Positions 11,433 through 23,414 of a stretch of DNA of 64,000 nucleotides are shown piece after piece. The notes beneath the pieces are model-generated. The model did no database searches and was not told the DNA's origin. It saw only the letters and a program-made list of their open reading frames with translations. Position numbers and translations under genes: made by a program. Every line of letters begins with the position of its first letter. The first letter of the stretch is position 1. This stretch comes from Myxocyprinus asiaticus (lineage: Eukaryota > Chordata > Actinopteri > Cypriniformes > Catostomidae), in assembly GCF_019703515.2 (NCBI RefSeq), contig NC_059363.1:769001-833000 (forward strand), given 5' to 3'.

Positions 11433-12123
11433 AACTTTGGCATATTTTTTGGCCTATGCAGTTCTTGGTAATATTAATAAATGGCCATGTTTGATTTTTA
11501 GGCGTTTTTGTTCCAATAAACAATTTCGGCACTCGATGTCCAATGTAATGGTGTGTTCAAAGTTATGTCGGAATCAACGCCCCCAGAAAGCATTTATCTG
11601 TGGGAAACTGGATTTTCTTTGAGGCTTGATTTTCAGAGTTGGCAGAAGAAAAAAGGTACTGGCCATAATTCAGTTTTACTTGTGGATTTTGACTCCACAG
11701 TTTTTGTATGTATTTTTTATACTGTCAATGAAGAATAGCATAACACTTGCCAGAAAGTAACTCATTTGGCTGGTTAATGAGGCAACAGGCTTGTGCAACA
11801 AAACTACAATCCTCATCAAGCCATCAAGAATGATAAAACGGATTATGCATAAACTACACGCCTAATGCTTTGCTCTTAAATTTGTTGCATTGGTGCTAAA
11901 AAAGCTTCCTGTCTTTGCCAGAAAGTGAAAAAGAGAAAAGAAATATGAATTGCTAAACATGTCCATTCTTTCCGAATAAAGTCACTTGAATGCACATCGC
12001 AACCTCATAATTACAAACTTTCCAGGGGGACTTGAACACAGCATAAAATCTGAACTAGTCAGTACGCGACTGATGATTTTCTCATTTAAATATTACGTAA
12101 CGTGTTTGCAGTTGGTTCAGTAC

Positions 12124-12255
12124 CTGTAATTACAATGACTGGAGGAACTGTTGTGATCCATGCTGTCTGACTGTCTGTGACGGTAGCCGTGGATTTGACA
12201 TTGGGTTTGGTCGCTGCATTGGACAGCATTATTGGCACCGAGGTTGTTGTGACCT
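12124..12255 (-). CDS. crim1: crim1-like exon 13: Ser/Thr-rich stalk
   Basis: Encodes residues 774-817: a low-complexity stretch rich in Thr, Ser, Val and Pro with no cysteine (VTTTSVPIM, STATVTDSQT). It probably forms an O-glycosylated membrane-proximal stalk. Acceptor TTTTCTCTTGTCCGCAG|AG is strong; donor ACAG|GTACTG. Evidence is splice sites, phase on both sides and position before the TM exon; sequence similarity to CRIM1 is not visible here. In mammalian CRIM1 a sixth VWC lies between VWC5 and the stalk; I found none in the flanking introns. Confidence 0.75.
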
Positions 12256-12932
12256 CTGCGGACAAGAGAAAAAAAAAAACAATTGCACACAAAATTTTTG
12301 CTTAGAAGTAACAAGAAGGTCATCAATCTTATAAAACCATCATCCAAAACCGCAGCCATACTAGCCGTTAATCACTGCGATCAATGACATGCTGACATTT
12401 CCGGCCGCATGATTTATTTGGTTATTTCCAATGCAATTGTTTATGAGTGTTATACAGGGAAAAACAAGCTGACTGCTTACTGCTTGACTCCCAAAATCAA
12501 AACAAAGCAGAGATGAAACGTTTGAGGGCTGAACAATGGCAGCGTTTGTTCCTCTAAGGGAAAAGCTGATGGAGAGCTTTGCTTTTTCTTTCCTCGCATT
12601 GAGTGTGGCAGCGAGCGACAGGAAACACATGTGAATGTGCAGATATCACTGGAATGTTTTCCTTGCTTGTGTCCTGTATACTGTTGCTGCGTTTGCCAAT
12701 GAAGTGGTACTTGGGCTGGCATCTGTAAAGCTAAATGTCTTTAAGGAATATCATTTGCCACAAAGGGAATGTCCTAAAGTGAAAATTCAGTCATCGTTGA
12801 CTTGCATGTCATTCCAAACCCATATGACTGACTTTCTTTCATGGAACACAAAATTTACGGCATTATTGCTGAAAAACACTCCTCCCATCTACAAGATGCA
12901 CAACAAGTAATGGCATTTGGCATTTCTTCTGT

Positions 12933-13185
12933 GCCACTTTATATTAGGTGTCTTTAACTACTACGTACTAACATTAAAATACATATAATACAGTGTACTT
13001 ATTGTGTAACTAGCTGTTGTTTAGTAAAACTCCGAAGATTCACATTTTTTGCAACTGAGGTTGAAGTACGGGTAGGTTTAGGAGTAGGGTTAAAAATGCA
13101 GATACCTTAAATGTAAGTACAATGCAACAACACATATGTACATGATAAGTACATTGTATCAAATGCACCTAATATAAAGTGGGTC
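12933..13185. mobile_element. MITE with CCACTTTATATTAGGTG termini
   Basis: Left GCCACTTTATATTAGGTG, right CACCTAATATAAAGTGGG. About 250 bp with no coding. The interior has GGTAGGTTTAGGAGTAGGGT. It fills part of intron 12, where a sixth VWC exon might have been expected. Confidence 0.75.
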
Positions 13186-13295
13186 CATTTGTTCCTTGAA
13201 ACAAGTCATTTATAAACCCAAAGCAGCCATGGGATTATGCAGTTTGTACTTTTGACACCAAATTTTCCATTTGCGAAATAGGCAGAAACACTTAC

Positions 13296-13517
13296 CCAGG
13301 CAGTGTGGGCAGCACTGGCCCTTGCGCAGCACTGGTACTCTGCAGCTGGCAGGTGGACAGCGTTGCGAAAAACACTCGATGGTCCCGTTGCGACAGGTGC
13401 AGCTGGTGCAGGCGTTGGACTTCCATGAGTCACCAGCCAATAGGATTTCTCCATTGGTAGAAATGCAGTATTCCTGTTGGCTGTTGTTGACAGGAAGGAC
13501 GGGATTGAGTTTGTCAT
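13296..13517 (-). CDS. crim1: crim1-like exon 12: VWC domain 5
   Basis: Encodes residues 700-773. VWC core CISTNGEILLAGDSWKSNAC, TSCTCRNGTIEC, CPPASC, then VPVLRKGQCCPHC. The SWKxxxCTSCxC and PVLRKGQCCPxC blocks match CRIM1 VWC5. Sequons NNS and NGT are present. Acceptor CTTACCCACAG|AT, donor CTGG|GTAAGT. Joining it directly to exon 13 keeps frame (G|AG, Glu), so the protein passes from VWC5 straight into the stalk. Confidence 0.93.
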
Positions 13518-14673
13518 CTGTGGGTAAGAAATAGCAAAAAGTTTAAGAACTTTTTACACCTAATCTCACGCAATACGACATCCTACTCTCACTAGGGCTG
13601 TGCCAATGCTTTGTGATGCATTGTGATATACTGAACCATGACATATGTAGTAGTAGAAATTGGTAGTCTGCTATGTGTTTGGAGACAAGACCTGTTTAAA
13701 TGAACCATTCACAGGGGTTTTAACAACTCTACAAACAGAAAAATTGTCTTTCATCTTAAGCACAGCTCAAAGTCATTGCCCCTGGGCTATTCTGTGACCA
13801 AACTCTTATGTGAACTATAGAAGAAGTCACTTAAACGGGAGCAATTCCAGCATTCCTGTCGGCAGCCCCAACATTCATCAAAGAGAGTGCCTGACAATCT
13901 ACATTCAAAAGAGAGATGGGGCGATAAGATCGAGTGTCGCCATTGGAGAAATGAGGATTCCAGGCAGTCATGCAAATCTAATTTAATGCAAAGCACAAGG
14001 GACTTTGAGGCTTGTGTGAGCACTCAACAGAGGGACTGCATGAGAAACCAGCCACATGTGTTTTTTGCCTTTGGGTTCCACGTAAAACCATCCAGTTTGC
14101 CCCTGCCGGTTTATTGTTTTAGGTCAGATAGTATGTTGCCCCAAGCAGAGCTTTGTGTGTGTTGACAAAACCACATGTTAATAAAACTACGACTGTCTGA
14201 CTGTTCAGGTTAGAGTCTGAAATGAACATGTGCACTATATTCAAGTCTTACGATGTATGAGAAAGTGACCTAAATTGAAGTCACTTTTCACTGTAAATCT
14301 TGCCCTCTTCTGTAGATTTCAAATCAAATATATTTCATCACTGTAAACCATAGATATCCCACTATAACAACTCTTGTGAACATTAACAAACACAATTACA
14401 TTATAAAATGCTTAAAAGATTATTAAAACCATGATCACTGTAATTGCATCCATTACTGATGTGCAAAACTCTGGGGTATTTCAATCGGTTTACATTCACC
14501 GTGCCAAAGACAGAAAAGAGTGAATGAGAATATTGTGATATATATTGTTATCGACAACAATTCGGAGAATGTTGTGATACACATGTTGCTTCTATCGCCC
14601 ACCTGTACTCCCTGAAGTAATCCTGTCTATTCAATGACGGTATTTGTGATGTATTAGTGGAGGTGCGTGTTAC

Positions 14674-14889
14674 CTGGGCAGGTGTAACAGCAGGTGTCTT
14701 TGTTTTTGATTGGCGCGTGGCAGAGGACAGGTGGACACACTTCAGAATCACAGAGCACACGACCCTGTCTGCAGGTGCAGCGCGTGCACTCGTCCAAACT
14801 CCACGTCTCTCCTTCCATGTAGAGTTCTCCGTCCGGAGCGCGACACACCACCATATCCATCCCCGCCATCTGACCACTGCCAGACTCAT
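14674..14889 (-). CDS. crim1: crim1-like exon 11: VWC domain 4
   Basis: Encodes residues 628-699. VWC core CRAPDGELYMEGETWSLDEC, TRCTCRQGRVLC, CPPVLC and CCYTC. The GExYxEGETW and C-CHSGRVLC-like elements are those of CRIM1 VWC4. Acceptor TTTGTATCAG|AT, donor CCAG|GTAACA. It is separated from exon 10 by only 572 bp. Confidence 0.93.
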
Positions 14890-15461
14890 CTGATACAAAA
14901 CACACAAGAGTGACAATGAAAACCCATGTAACATAACATTTAAATAAAAGAACATTTAGAAATTCATTTATAAGCACTTTCCAACTACACTTGTAGACCA
15001 AAGTGCTGTCAGAAACGTTCCCTTCATGCTGCATTTATTTGTCACTTTTTTAGTCATTTTTATTTCAATAGAAAGTTTACAGGAAATAAATAATTGCTAT
15101 CTTAGTGCTACTGCATAATATCTGAAATATTTAGCAGTATTGCAAGTTTATTTCAAATGAAAGATGGGCAGCACACATTTCTTTCTAGATGAGTTATTAA
15201 TGTCCTGATAAGATAATACAGAGGCGCGTTTGGCCGTTGAGATCATCAGAAGAAGTTGTATGTCATTTCTAAATCGGTCATGTTTATTCCCAGCCAACAT
15301 CGGTCTCAGGTGATCTGACCATAAATGTGATCACATGCATTTGGATCAGAAAGCACATAGGACCCATTTACGCCTGTATTTATTGCTGTATACTAGTAGT
15401 CGGGTCACTCGAAACAGATCCGTGTGTAAATGGGGTCTGAGCGTCAGTACATTGCACATAC

Positions 15462-15686
15462 CGTCACAGCTGGGGCAGCACTGGTGCGGTCTGAGCACAG
15501 GGTGGGCGCAGGACGGCACAGGACAGGAAATGAGCACACACATCTCACGCCCAGCGTGACAGTAACAGTCACGGCAGCCGTCGTGCCAGCTGTCACCCTC
15601 CTCGAAGCGTCGCCCGCTCGGCGTCAGACAGTAGCCGGGCAGCGGCTGAACGGAGGCCGTCGTGCTGGTCACATGATGATCTGCAT
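15462..15686 (-). CDS. crim1: crim1-like exon 10: VWC domain 3
   Basis: Encodes residues 553-627. A threonine/serine linker precedes the VWC core CLTPSGRRFEEGDSWHDGC, RDCYCHAGREMC, then CPVPSC and HQCCPSC. The SWHDGCRxCYCxxGREMC block is conserved with CRIM1 VWC3. Acceptor TTTTGATTAG|AT, donor GACG|GTATGT. The acceptor and first bases of this exon are duplicated as part of a 465-bp paste at 19089-19553, which could act as a decoy 3' splice site. Confidence 0.94.
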
Positions 15687-15914
15687 CTAATCAAAACACA
15701 AAATGAACTTGAAAACGTTCTACAGGAGGACCAAAATTGCAGAGTTGGCTTGAAAAAACAAAACAAAAAAACAACGAACATTTTATGACCAACGCAGAAG
15801 AATTTTTAGAGTCCCGAGACCCCACGTTTGTGGACCTTACGTTTTGACTTCGCTATAGGCCATGCATAATTTAATTTCAAATAAACTGACTGATCTCAGT
15901 TCAGGACAACTTGG

Positions 15915-18468
15915 GCTGTCAGTAAAGGGTTAAACTTTTGATGCACCAAGTCATGTGACAAAACAACATGGCACCGATCACAGCTGAGTTTGTCTTTGGG
16001 AGAAACGGCAACAAAACTACATCTGGTAAGAAACCTCATTATGTTTTTAAATTAAAACCTGGTTGATTCAAAAGAGTAACGTATCTAGTTTCATCCGATG
16101 TGCCATTTTGAAAATTTCATTGATTTATCGCAAAACAGCATGCTGTTAAACACAAGGACTATAGCACTATTTCTCCTTAGAAATCCTATATTCACTGTAC
16201 ATTATCACACTGAGAATTAATGTATTCATGTAAAAGCTGATAATTGTGTCTTTCAGAGGCTTTATATGGAGTTAGGATGAAAATAAGGTGCATTTCAAAC
16301 TGTTCTGAGACCAGTGCAGACAGACAGCACACTGGAGGTTAAGTCATTCACTAAATAGGGAGCAAGGGAGCATCCTATAGCTCTCTATGCAGTTAAGTGC
16401 ATTCACTCCTAAAATCTGATCAAAAGTTCAGTTTCAGGCTGCAGATGATGTTTGGATCACTCAACATGTTTGACAGACATGAGACAATGATAATCAGTAC
16501 ATAGATTCAGAATTTATAATGTATCATTTTATTTTAACATGATTGACAGTGATTGGATGATGCTGGACATTACTTTAAATCAGAATTAATTATGATAATT
16601 TCTGATGTAATGTCTGTAACATCTCAAAAACATGAATAATCAACACTCCTGGACACATAACGAACTATTTGATGAAAACAATCTGACTTTCTTTAGCTTG
16701 GTATTATTTAAAATGTCACAACTTTCTCCCGCTGTCCACATATGAGGACATTACATTTTAGTTTTTTTTTATTAGGTGCTATTTGTTACAAGATGGAAAA
16801 TGCACACAGCAGTCACGCTCAGGTCTCAAGTGCTGCTTTGATGGCTGTAGCAGCTGTGCTTTAAAAGGAAATTAATTTAAAGACACAATTTCTCCAAAAG
16901 GGGTTACAGTTACTGTTAGCACACTGAAGGACAGCCCACTATAAGCATGCTAAAACTCTGAAAAGTTCTGTCTCTAATTTTTCCTTTGAAGTACCACCAC
17001 TAAAAATATGAAAGCAAAAAAAATAAAATTACTATGACTATTTGATTAGTCAGTTGTTAGGCCATCTTGCCTCGTCCTGACTCCAGACACTACGACTAAA
17101 CTTAATTTGATCACCCTGTAGCATAATCGGTAAGATGTTTCTTTTAACTGTGCAAGCTCAATCTGATGTGTGTTTTAGTGTTTTTCAGTGCAAGTTTATT
17201 TTTATCTTTGGCACTCATGTAACGTGTTCTGATGTAAACTGTGTTGAGTTGCTGCTATTTTAAAACATCTGGATCAGTTTACAGCAACTGTTTCAATATT
17301 GAGAGAGATGAAATGTTACTCAATCCTAAACAACACTGTGAACGAATTTCTGGCTGAGAAATATTTTGTGCTTGGGCACAGATGGTTTGCGTACCAGTTT
17401 ATTTCAATTATTTATGAGATCAAAAACAAGAGAACATTATAGTGCAGTTAATATAATACAAATGAAGACCATAATCAGAGTTGCTCTATTATGATGATAT
17501 TGCTGAGTGGACAACAGGACTAAGTTGTGAAATTTTAAATAATACCAAGCTATAGAAAGACAGATTTTTTTTTAATCAAATAGATGAATAATCATGTTTT
17601 TGAGACGTTACAGACATCACAGCTGATTTTCTATAAAGCTAAATAATTAATTCTGATTCAAAGTAATGTCCAGCATCATCCAATCACTGTCAGTCATGTT
17701 AAAATAAAATGATACATTATAAATTCTGAATCTATGTACTGATTATCATTGTCACATGTCTGTCAAACATGTTGAGTGATCCAAACATCATCTGCAGCCT
17801 GAAACTGAACTTTTGATCAGATTTTAGGAGTGAATGCACTTAACTGCATAGAGAGCTATAGGATGCTCCCTTGCTCCCTATTTAGTGAATGACTTAACCT
17901 CCAGTGTGCTGTCTGTCTGCACTGGTCTCAGAACAGTTTGAAATGCACCTTATTTTCATCCTAACTCCATATAAAGCCTCTGAAAGACACATTTATTATT
18001 ATACATTTATTCTCAATGTGATAATGTACAGTAAATATAGGAATGCATTTATTAATGTTAATGAATAGAACCGGATTATACAGTGATAACAAAATAAAAT
18101 ATAACTAAATTTATATTAAAATGAAGTGAAATGACACACAGATGTGTTCATGTTAAAAGCTATTAAAATAACGAACATGTCTTTTAGACTTTTGTGTGAA
18201 TGCGGTCCTAATTTCCACATGTGGACATCATGTTTATCAGCGTGCTGATGTGTGAAAAATGAACGGATTTTTTAAAGCAGCATATCAAACGAAACTAGAG
18301 ACTCTACTCTTTACAACCAAACAGGTTTCAATGAAACATCTTAAACAGGTTTCTTACCAGAGGCACTTTTGTTGGCGCTGCACCCGTAGGAGCGCTTCAC
18401 GGAAATCAACATCATGCTGTTGTGTCACATGACGCGGTGCGGCAGAAGTTTAACCCTTAAATGACAGT
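15915..18468. mobile_element. long-inverted-repeat (foldback) DNA element
   Basis: Left arm about 15915-16745 and right arm about 17505-18468 are inverted copies. Each holds AAGGGTTAAACTT near the tip, CATCTGGTAAGAAACCT or CCTCTGGTAAGAAACCT, GAGGCTTTATATGGAGTTAGG, GGAGCAAGGGAGCATCCTAT and GCTGCAGATGATGTTTGG. The right arm has about 200 bp extra. The 760-bp centre has no transposase-like frame. A single arm recurs at 24040-24668. It lies within intron 9 and is non-autonomous. Confidence 0.8.
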
Positions 18469-18577
18469 GTAGAGTCTTGTGAACAGTATTCAGTCGGATT
18501 AAATTAATTTAAATTATGTGTTGCGTATAGCAAAGCCAAAATACAACGTCCACACAAGCACGCAGGGTTGCATGTGC

Positions 18578-18900
18578 TTAAAGGAATATTCCGGGTTCAA
18601 TATAAGTTACACTCGATCGACAGCATTTGTGTTTTATATGTTCAAAATGTATAATGTGTGACAAAAAATAAAAAGGCTAAAAAGGCTTCTTGTGACAAAA
18701 ATTAATTTCAACTCGGTCCTCCTTTTCTTTATAAAAGCACAAATGTGTGTTCCAGTGAGACACTTACAATGGAAGTCAATGGGGTCAATCTGTAAACATT
18801 AAAATACTCACTGATTCAAAAGTATAGACACAAGACATAAACAACATGTGTGTTAACATGATTTCAGTGTAATATCAATTCTGTTGCGCTGCATCCAGTT
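18578..18900 (+). repeat. partial copy of the AAAGGAATATTCCGGGTT MITE
   Basis: One intact end (TTAAAGGAATATTCCGGGTT) plus TCCTCCTTTTCTTTATAAA and the ACACTTACAATGGAAGTCAA stretch shared with 10580. The second end is not seen. Confidence 0.65.
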
Positions 18901-19078
18901 GTTCAATTCATAGTTGAATTCAAGAATGCGTCCCGTGTGAACAGACTCTTAAGAAACGCGTCTGATCAATGTGTGGCGATCGTGACTCTAAAACAGCCTA
19001 ATTATACAGGGCTTCATTAACCAACCCACTCAGTACTAGTAAATTCTAAAGTAGTAGTTTTGCACATGCTTAGCTTAG

Positions 19079-19564
19079 TGCTTGTAATGATCTGCATCTA
19101 ATCAAAACACAAAATGAACTTGAAAACGTTCTACAGGAGGACCAAAATTGCAGAGTTGGCTTGAAAAAACAAAACAAAAAAACAACGAACATTTTATGAC
19201 CAACGCAGAAGAATTTTTAGAGTCCCGAGACCCCACGTTTGTGGACCTTACGTTTTGACTTCGCTATAGGCCATGCATAATTTAATTTCAAATAAACTGA
19301 CTGATCTCAGTTCAGGACAACTTGGGCTGTCAGTAAAGGGTTAAACTTTTGATGCACCAAGTCATGTGACAAAACAACATGGCACCGATCACAGCTGAGT
19401 TTGTCTTTGGGAGAAACGGCAACAAAACTACATCTGGTAAGAAACCTCATTATGTTTTTAAATTAAAACCTGGTTGATTCAAAAGAGTAACGTATCTAGT
19501 TTCATCCGATGTGCCATTTTGAAAATTTCATTGATTTATCGCAAAACAGCATGTTGCTTGTAAT
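19079..19564. repeat. pasted copy of the exon 10/intron 9 boundary, with 10-bp TSD
   Basis: Positions 19087-19553 equal 15676-16142 by eye, with a constant offset of 3411 and no indels, including the runs of A. The copy is bracketed by TGCTTGTAAT at 19079-19088 and 19555-19564. It carries the exon 10 acceptor plus about 10 exon bases and the first 220 bp of the foldback left arm. Confidence 0.85.
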
Positions 19565-19784
19565 AAACACGCAGAAGAGGTTTATTGTGTATCTGCTACG
19601 GCTCACAGTAAAGTGATTAAAGGCAGCAGAAACTGTTCATGTGCCCCGTGAGACCAGATGAAGTTTCATGACCGGTGACTCCTGTTTAAACCAGACCAGA
19701 ACTCTGGTCTGAACCTTCTATGGATCAAGAAACTGCAGCTTTTTCAGCCCAGTGTGATGAGAGAGCGTTTGGGCAGTAACTCAC

Positions 19785-19906
19785 CATTACATTCGCAGAC
19801 ACTGCAGCCCTTCCTGTTCGTCTTGTAGCCGTCACTGCAGCGTTTGTCGCAGGTGAACGGGGGACACTTCACACAGCGACACATCTCACAACCGTGTTTG
19901 TTCCTC
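19785..19906 (-). CDS. crim1: crim1-like exon 9: antistasin-like repeats 3 (end) and 4
   Basis: Encodes residues 512-552. Completes repeat 3 (NKHGCEMCRC) and carries repeat 4 (KCPPFTCDKRCSDGY, GCSVCEC). Acceptor CTCTCCTCAG|G, donor AATG|GTGAGT. It is preceded by the large repeat-filled intron 8 (5.85 kb). It is followed by intron 9, which contains a foldback element and a pasted copy of the intron 9/exon 10 boundary. Confidence 0.92.
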
Positions 19907-20071
19907 CTGAGGAGAGAAACACCAAAATATGGGTCAATGACGTGATGCTCATTTATTAGCCCAGATCTATAAAGTGATTGAAAAACACATTGGGGTCAAA
20001 AATGTCATGTGGTGTAACCGTCCGGAGAAGTAGAAAAATATATAAAAGTTTAACTTAAAGCTGGAATTGGG

Positions 20072-20500
20072 GGCCTCGGTTGCTCAGCGAGTATTGACGC
20101 TGACTATCACACCTGGAGTCACGAGTTCGAATCCAGGGTGTGCTGAGTGACTCCAGCCTAGGTCTCCTAAGCAACCAAATTGACCCGGTTGCTAGGGAGG
20201 GTAGAGTCACATGGGGTAACCTCCTCGTGGTCGTGATTAGTGGTTCTCGCTCTCAATGGGGTGTGTGGTAAGTTGTGTGTGGATCGTGGAGAGTAGCATG
20301 AGCCTCCACATGCTGTGAGTCTCCGCGGTGTCATGCACAACGAGTCACGTGATAAGATGCGCGGATTGATGGTCTCAGAAGCGGAGGCAACTGAGACTTG
20401 TCCTCCACCACCCGGATTGAGGCGAGTAACCGCACCACCACGAGGACCTACTAAGTAGTGGGAATTGGGCATTCCAAATTGGGAGAAAAGGGGATTCTTG
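20072..20500 (+). repeat. tRNA-derived SINE, copy 5
   Basis: Near full length: head GGCCTCGGTTGCTCAGCGAG, B-box GAGTTCGAATCC, tail CCAAATTGGGAGAAAAGGGG. It lies in intron 8, close to exon 9. No clear TSD. Confidence 0.88.
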
Positions 20501-20572
20501 AAAAATTCAATTTTAGAATAAATAGTTTTCAAAATTATTTAAAACACTTTGTTCTGAAATATTATTAATTTT

Positions 20573-21550
20573 TTGAAAAACTTTTGTCCATCAAATAAAA
20601 GTCAGGTGGTGTAACCAACATGCAGTTGACCATTTTGTTGTCATGTGACAAGAAAACCACAAAACAGAGAGGACCCCTTTATACACCCATGGATGAACAG
20701 ATCAGATATTTTGACATTTTTACCGAAAAGCACATTTTGTTTAGGTCAAATGGAGTAACTATGAGAAAACGACTTGATCTTTGTGACTCAAAATGTCATG
20801 ATATTTGTTAAAAATATTTGTTGTAAATTAATAAAGTTGTGTCCACTTAAGGTGAAAGATTACACAACCTTTTTACTTGATGTTTACATCACTTGACATT
20901 TTTTACATCATTACATTTTACGTCAGTTTTTAAAAAAATTGTATAAATGTTTTTCAAACATGTAAGAAGCCGTGGACACAAAGACTGCATCACTACGAAC
21001 ATGACACAAGTGTTTTAAACAGGATTATTCAAAGATTTCAAGGTTTTCAGATAACCTTACAGTACTCATCAACAACCCATATACCATATTTGACTTTTAT
21101 CTTTTTATTAATATTTCACTTTTGTCCATCAAATCAAAGTCAGGTGGTGTAACCAACATGCAGATGGTTACATACAAACCAACAAAACACATTTTTATGA
21201 AAAGGCACATTTTGTTCATGTCAATTGGTGTAACCATAAGAAAACATCTTAATATTCATTACTCAAAAATTCATGATATTTCTAAAAAAAATATTTGTTA
21301 CCTTAAAAACATGTTGAAAACTTTTTAGAAATTATTAATGAAGTTCTGTACACTCAAGGTGTAAGGAAAGTATTTTATTACCTTTTAATGAATGGTTGCA
21401 CCACTTGACATATTGATGATTAAATAATAATAATCAAAAATTTATGAAACCAACATAGACACAAAAATGACATTATTTCAAACTTGATATATGTGTTTTG
21501 AACTAGAGTATTATTTTTATAAACTCAGAAAACCTTATTTGTCAACGACA
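20573..21550. repeat. diverged tandem duplication, unit about 541 bp
   Basis: Two copies: 20573-21113 and 21114 to about 21550. Shared stretches are ACTTTTGTCCATCAAATMAAAGTCAGG, GGTGTAACCAACATGCAG, AAAGGCACATTTTGTT and CACTTGACAT. A relic of the same GGTGTAACC sequence is at 20010. No coding capacity in either copy. Confidence 0.65.
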
Positions 21551-22117
21551 CATGCTCCATCAGCATCTTTTGTAGTAACAATGACACAGTTTTGAAACAG
21601 AAACCACCTGGAAAACAGCACATCTATACTGGCCCTTTAACTAGACCAGCTTGAACCAGCAGGGAAATTCATTCTGGCCTCTATTGGCCTTTCCAGCGAG
21701 GTGATTAGCAACAGAAACACACTTTTGGTTTCCTGCTAAGAGTTCAAATGCAGTTAATCTTATAAAGACACATGAAAGAACATCTCACGATACATTATAA
21801 TAACAGATGACACTTTTATGATAATAATGTCGTGATTCATTAAGATGTTCTGAACAGAACCGGAAGTCCGAGCGGAACGACCTGCCTGCTGTTTGTAAAG
21901 GCGCGATACACTGTAACCAGACGCTCAAACGTGTTTTCCTCTGCAGAATATGAGCAGCTTTGAAGAGTCCAGATGAAAGATGTAACAATTCTAATATCAC
22001 ACACAAGACTGGAGCATTAACACTGAATATCACCTCTGCTGAGCTCTAGATATGACTGGATCCTTCCTCCTCCCCTAGAACTTTTTTTTTTTCGTGCATA
22101 CGAACAGTTTCTAATAT

Positions 22118-22478
22118 TTGTGTTGAGTGACTCCGGTCAGGTCTCCTAAGCAACCAAATTGGCCCGGTTGCTAGGGAGGGTAGAGTCACATGGGGTAACC
22201 TCCTCGTGGTCACTATAATGTGGTTCGTTCTCGGTGGGGTTGGCGAGTTGTGCGTGGATGCCGCAGAGAATAGCGTGAAGCCTCCACACGTGCTACGTCT
22301 CCGTGGTAACTCGTTCAACAAGTCACGTGATAAGATGCGCGGATTGACGGTCTCAGACGCGGAGGAAACTGAGATTCATCCTCTGCCGCCCGGATTGAGG
22401 CGAGTCACTACACCACCACGAGGACTTAGAGCGCATTGGGAATTGGGCATTTCAAATTGGGAGAAAAAGGGGGAAAAT
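22118..22478 (+). repeat. tRNA-derived SINE, copy 6, 5'-truncated
   Basis: The tRNA head is missing. It starts at GTGTTGAGTGACTCCGGTC and runs through the tail GGGAGAAAAAGGGG, followed by poly-C/poly-A. Confidence 0.85.
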
Positions 22479-23414
22479 CCCCCCCCCCCCAAAAAAAATT
22501 ATGATTTACCTCTACTGGGTCAAAATGACCCGAACGCAATAGGAGGGTTAAGCACGTTTTTATAAATGAGGCCCCTGGGCCGCTAACCTAAAGGTTTTAG
22601 GTCTGAACCCCATGCCAGCTGAACTATGAACGTTCGCCAGTGAGCTCTTGATCCAGGTCGCTGACTGATTATAATTTAAATTATAATACAGTATCACCTA
22701 GATGACAAATTAGCATGCTAGCAATGAAACAGACTTCATGAGGGCTCCATATATCACTAATGAAACCTCATTAACCAGCACTGCATCACTATCAGCCTCA
22801 GTTAATTATACTGTCATGAATGAATTAAACAGGCGCTCACGTCCCCTCGCCGGGCTGCTGTACAGTAGTCACTCACTGCTGAGACAGCACACAGAGATCT
22901 ACAGTACACAAACACAGAAGCGAGTGGCCCATGACTCTGGAGTCACACTTTGTTTAAACTCGGCCGGTAGAATTTCACTCGGGACGACTGCTGACTCGAC
23001 ACACATTCCTGCGAGCCTCCGCCAACGGCCCGCTCCGTCCTGTCGGATCCGATGATGCTTTAGCCCTATAGAGAACGGGAAGCAATTTAAGACCCCTTTT
23101 GTGTGAAGCCCGATGCGTTCGACTGTGAGAAATGTCACTATAAACAGCCGCTCGACCTCTGTGACACTTGCACATCAAGAAAGACTTGAACTTTGTCTTC
23201 AACTCGGGTCTTATTCATCAGCTCTTTTCCAAAAACTAGTGACTAGCTGTCTGTCTTGACAGTATTTTAACCTCTTCAACTCTGGGGCATTTTTGGGCTG
23301 CCGCCTGCAATTTTTCACACCCAAATTTAAAAGCTCACACATACTGTGGACTAACTGCTAAAAATTGGTCTTATTTTTCAGAAAATAAAAAAGACTAAAA
23401 TTATTCTTAAGTAA

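Larger units (their letters stand above)
8902..12123 (-). other. intron 13 of crim1-like gene
   Basis: 3.2 kb, mostly AT-rich. Contains the nested MITE/SINE at 10451-11432. Searched on the coding strand for a sixth VWC pattern (C-x2-C-x-C and CCPxC); none seen. Confidence 0.6.

Noticed and set aside
12361..12722. Minus-strand frames in intron 12 as a candidate VWC6
   Set aside because: They lack the C-x2-C-x-C and CCPxC pattern of VWC.
22738..23202. Open frames in a GC-richer patch
   Set aside because: No homology, no splice-site context in phase, located inside intron 8.
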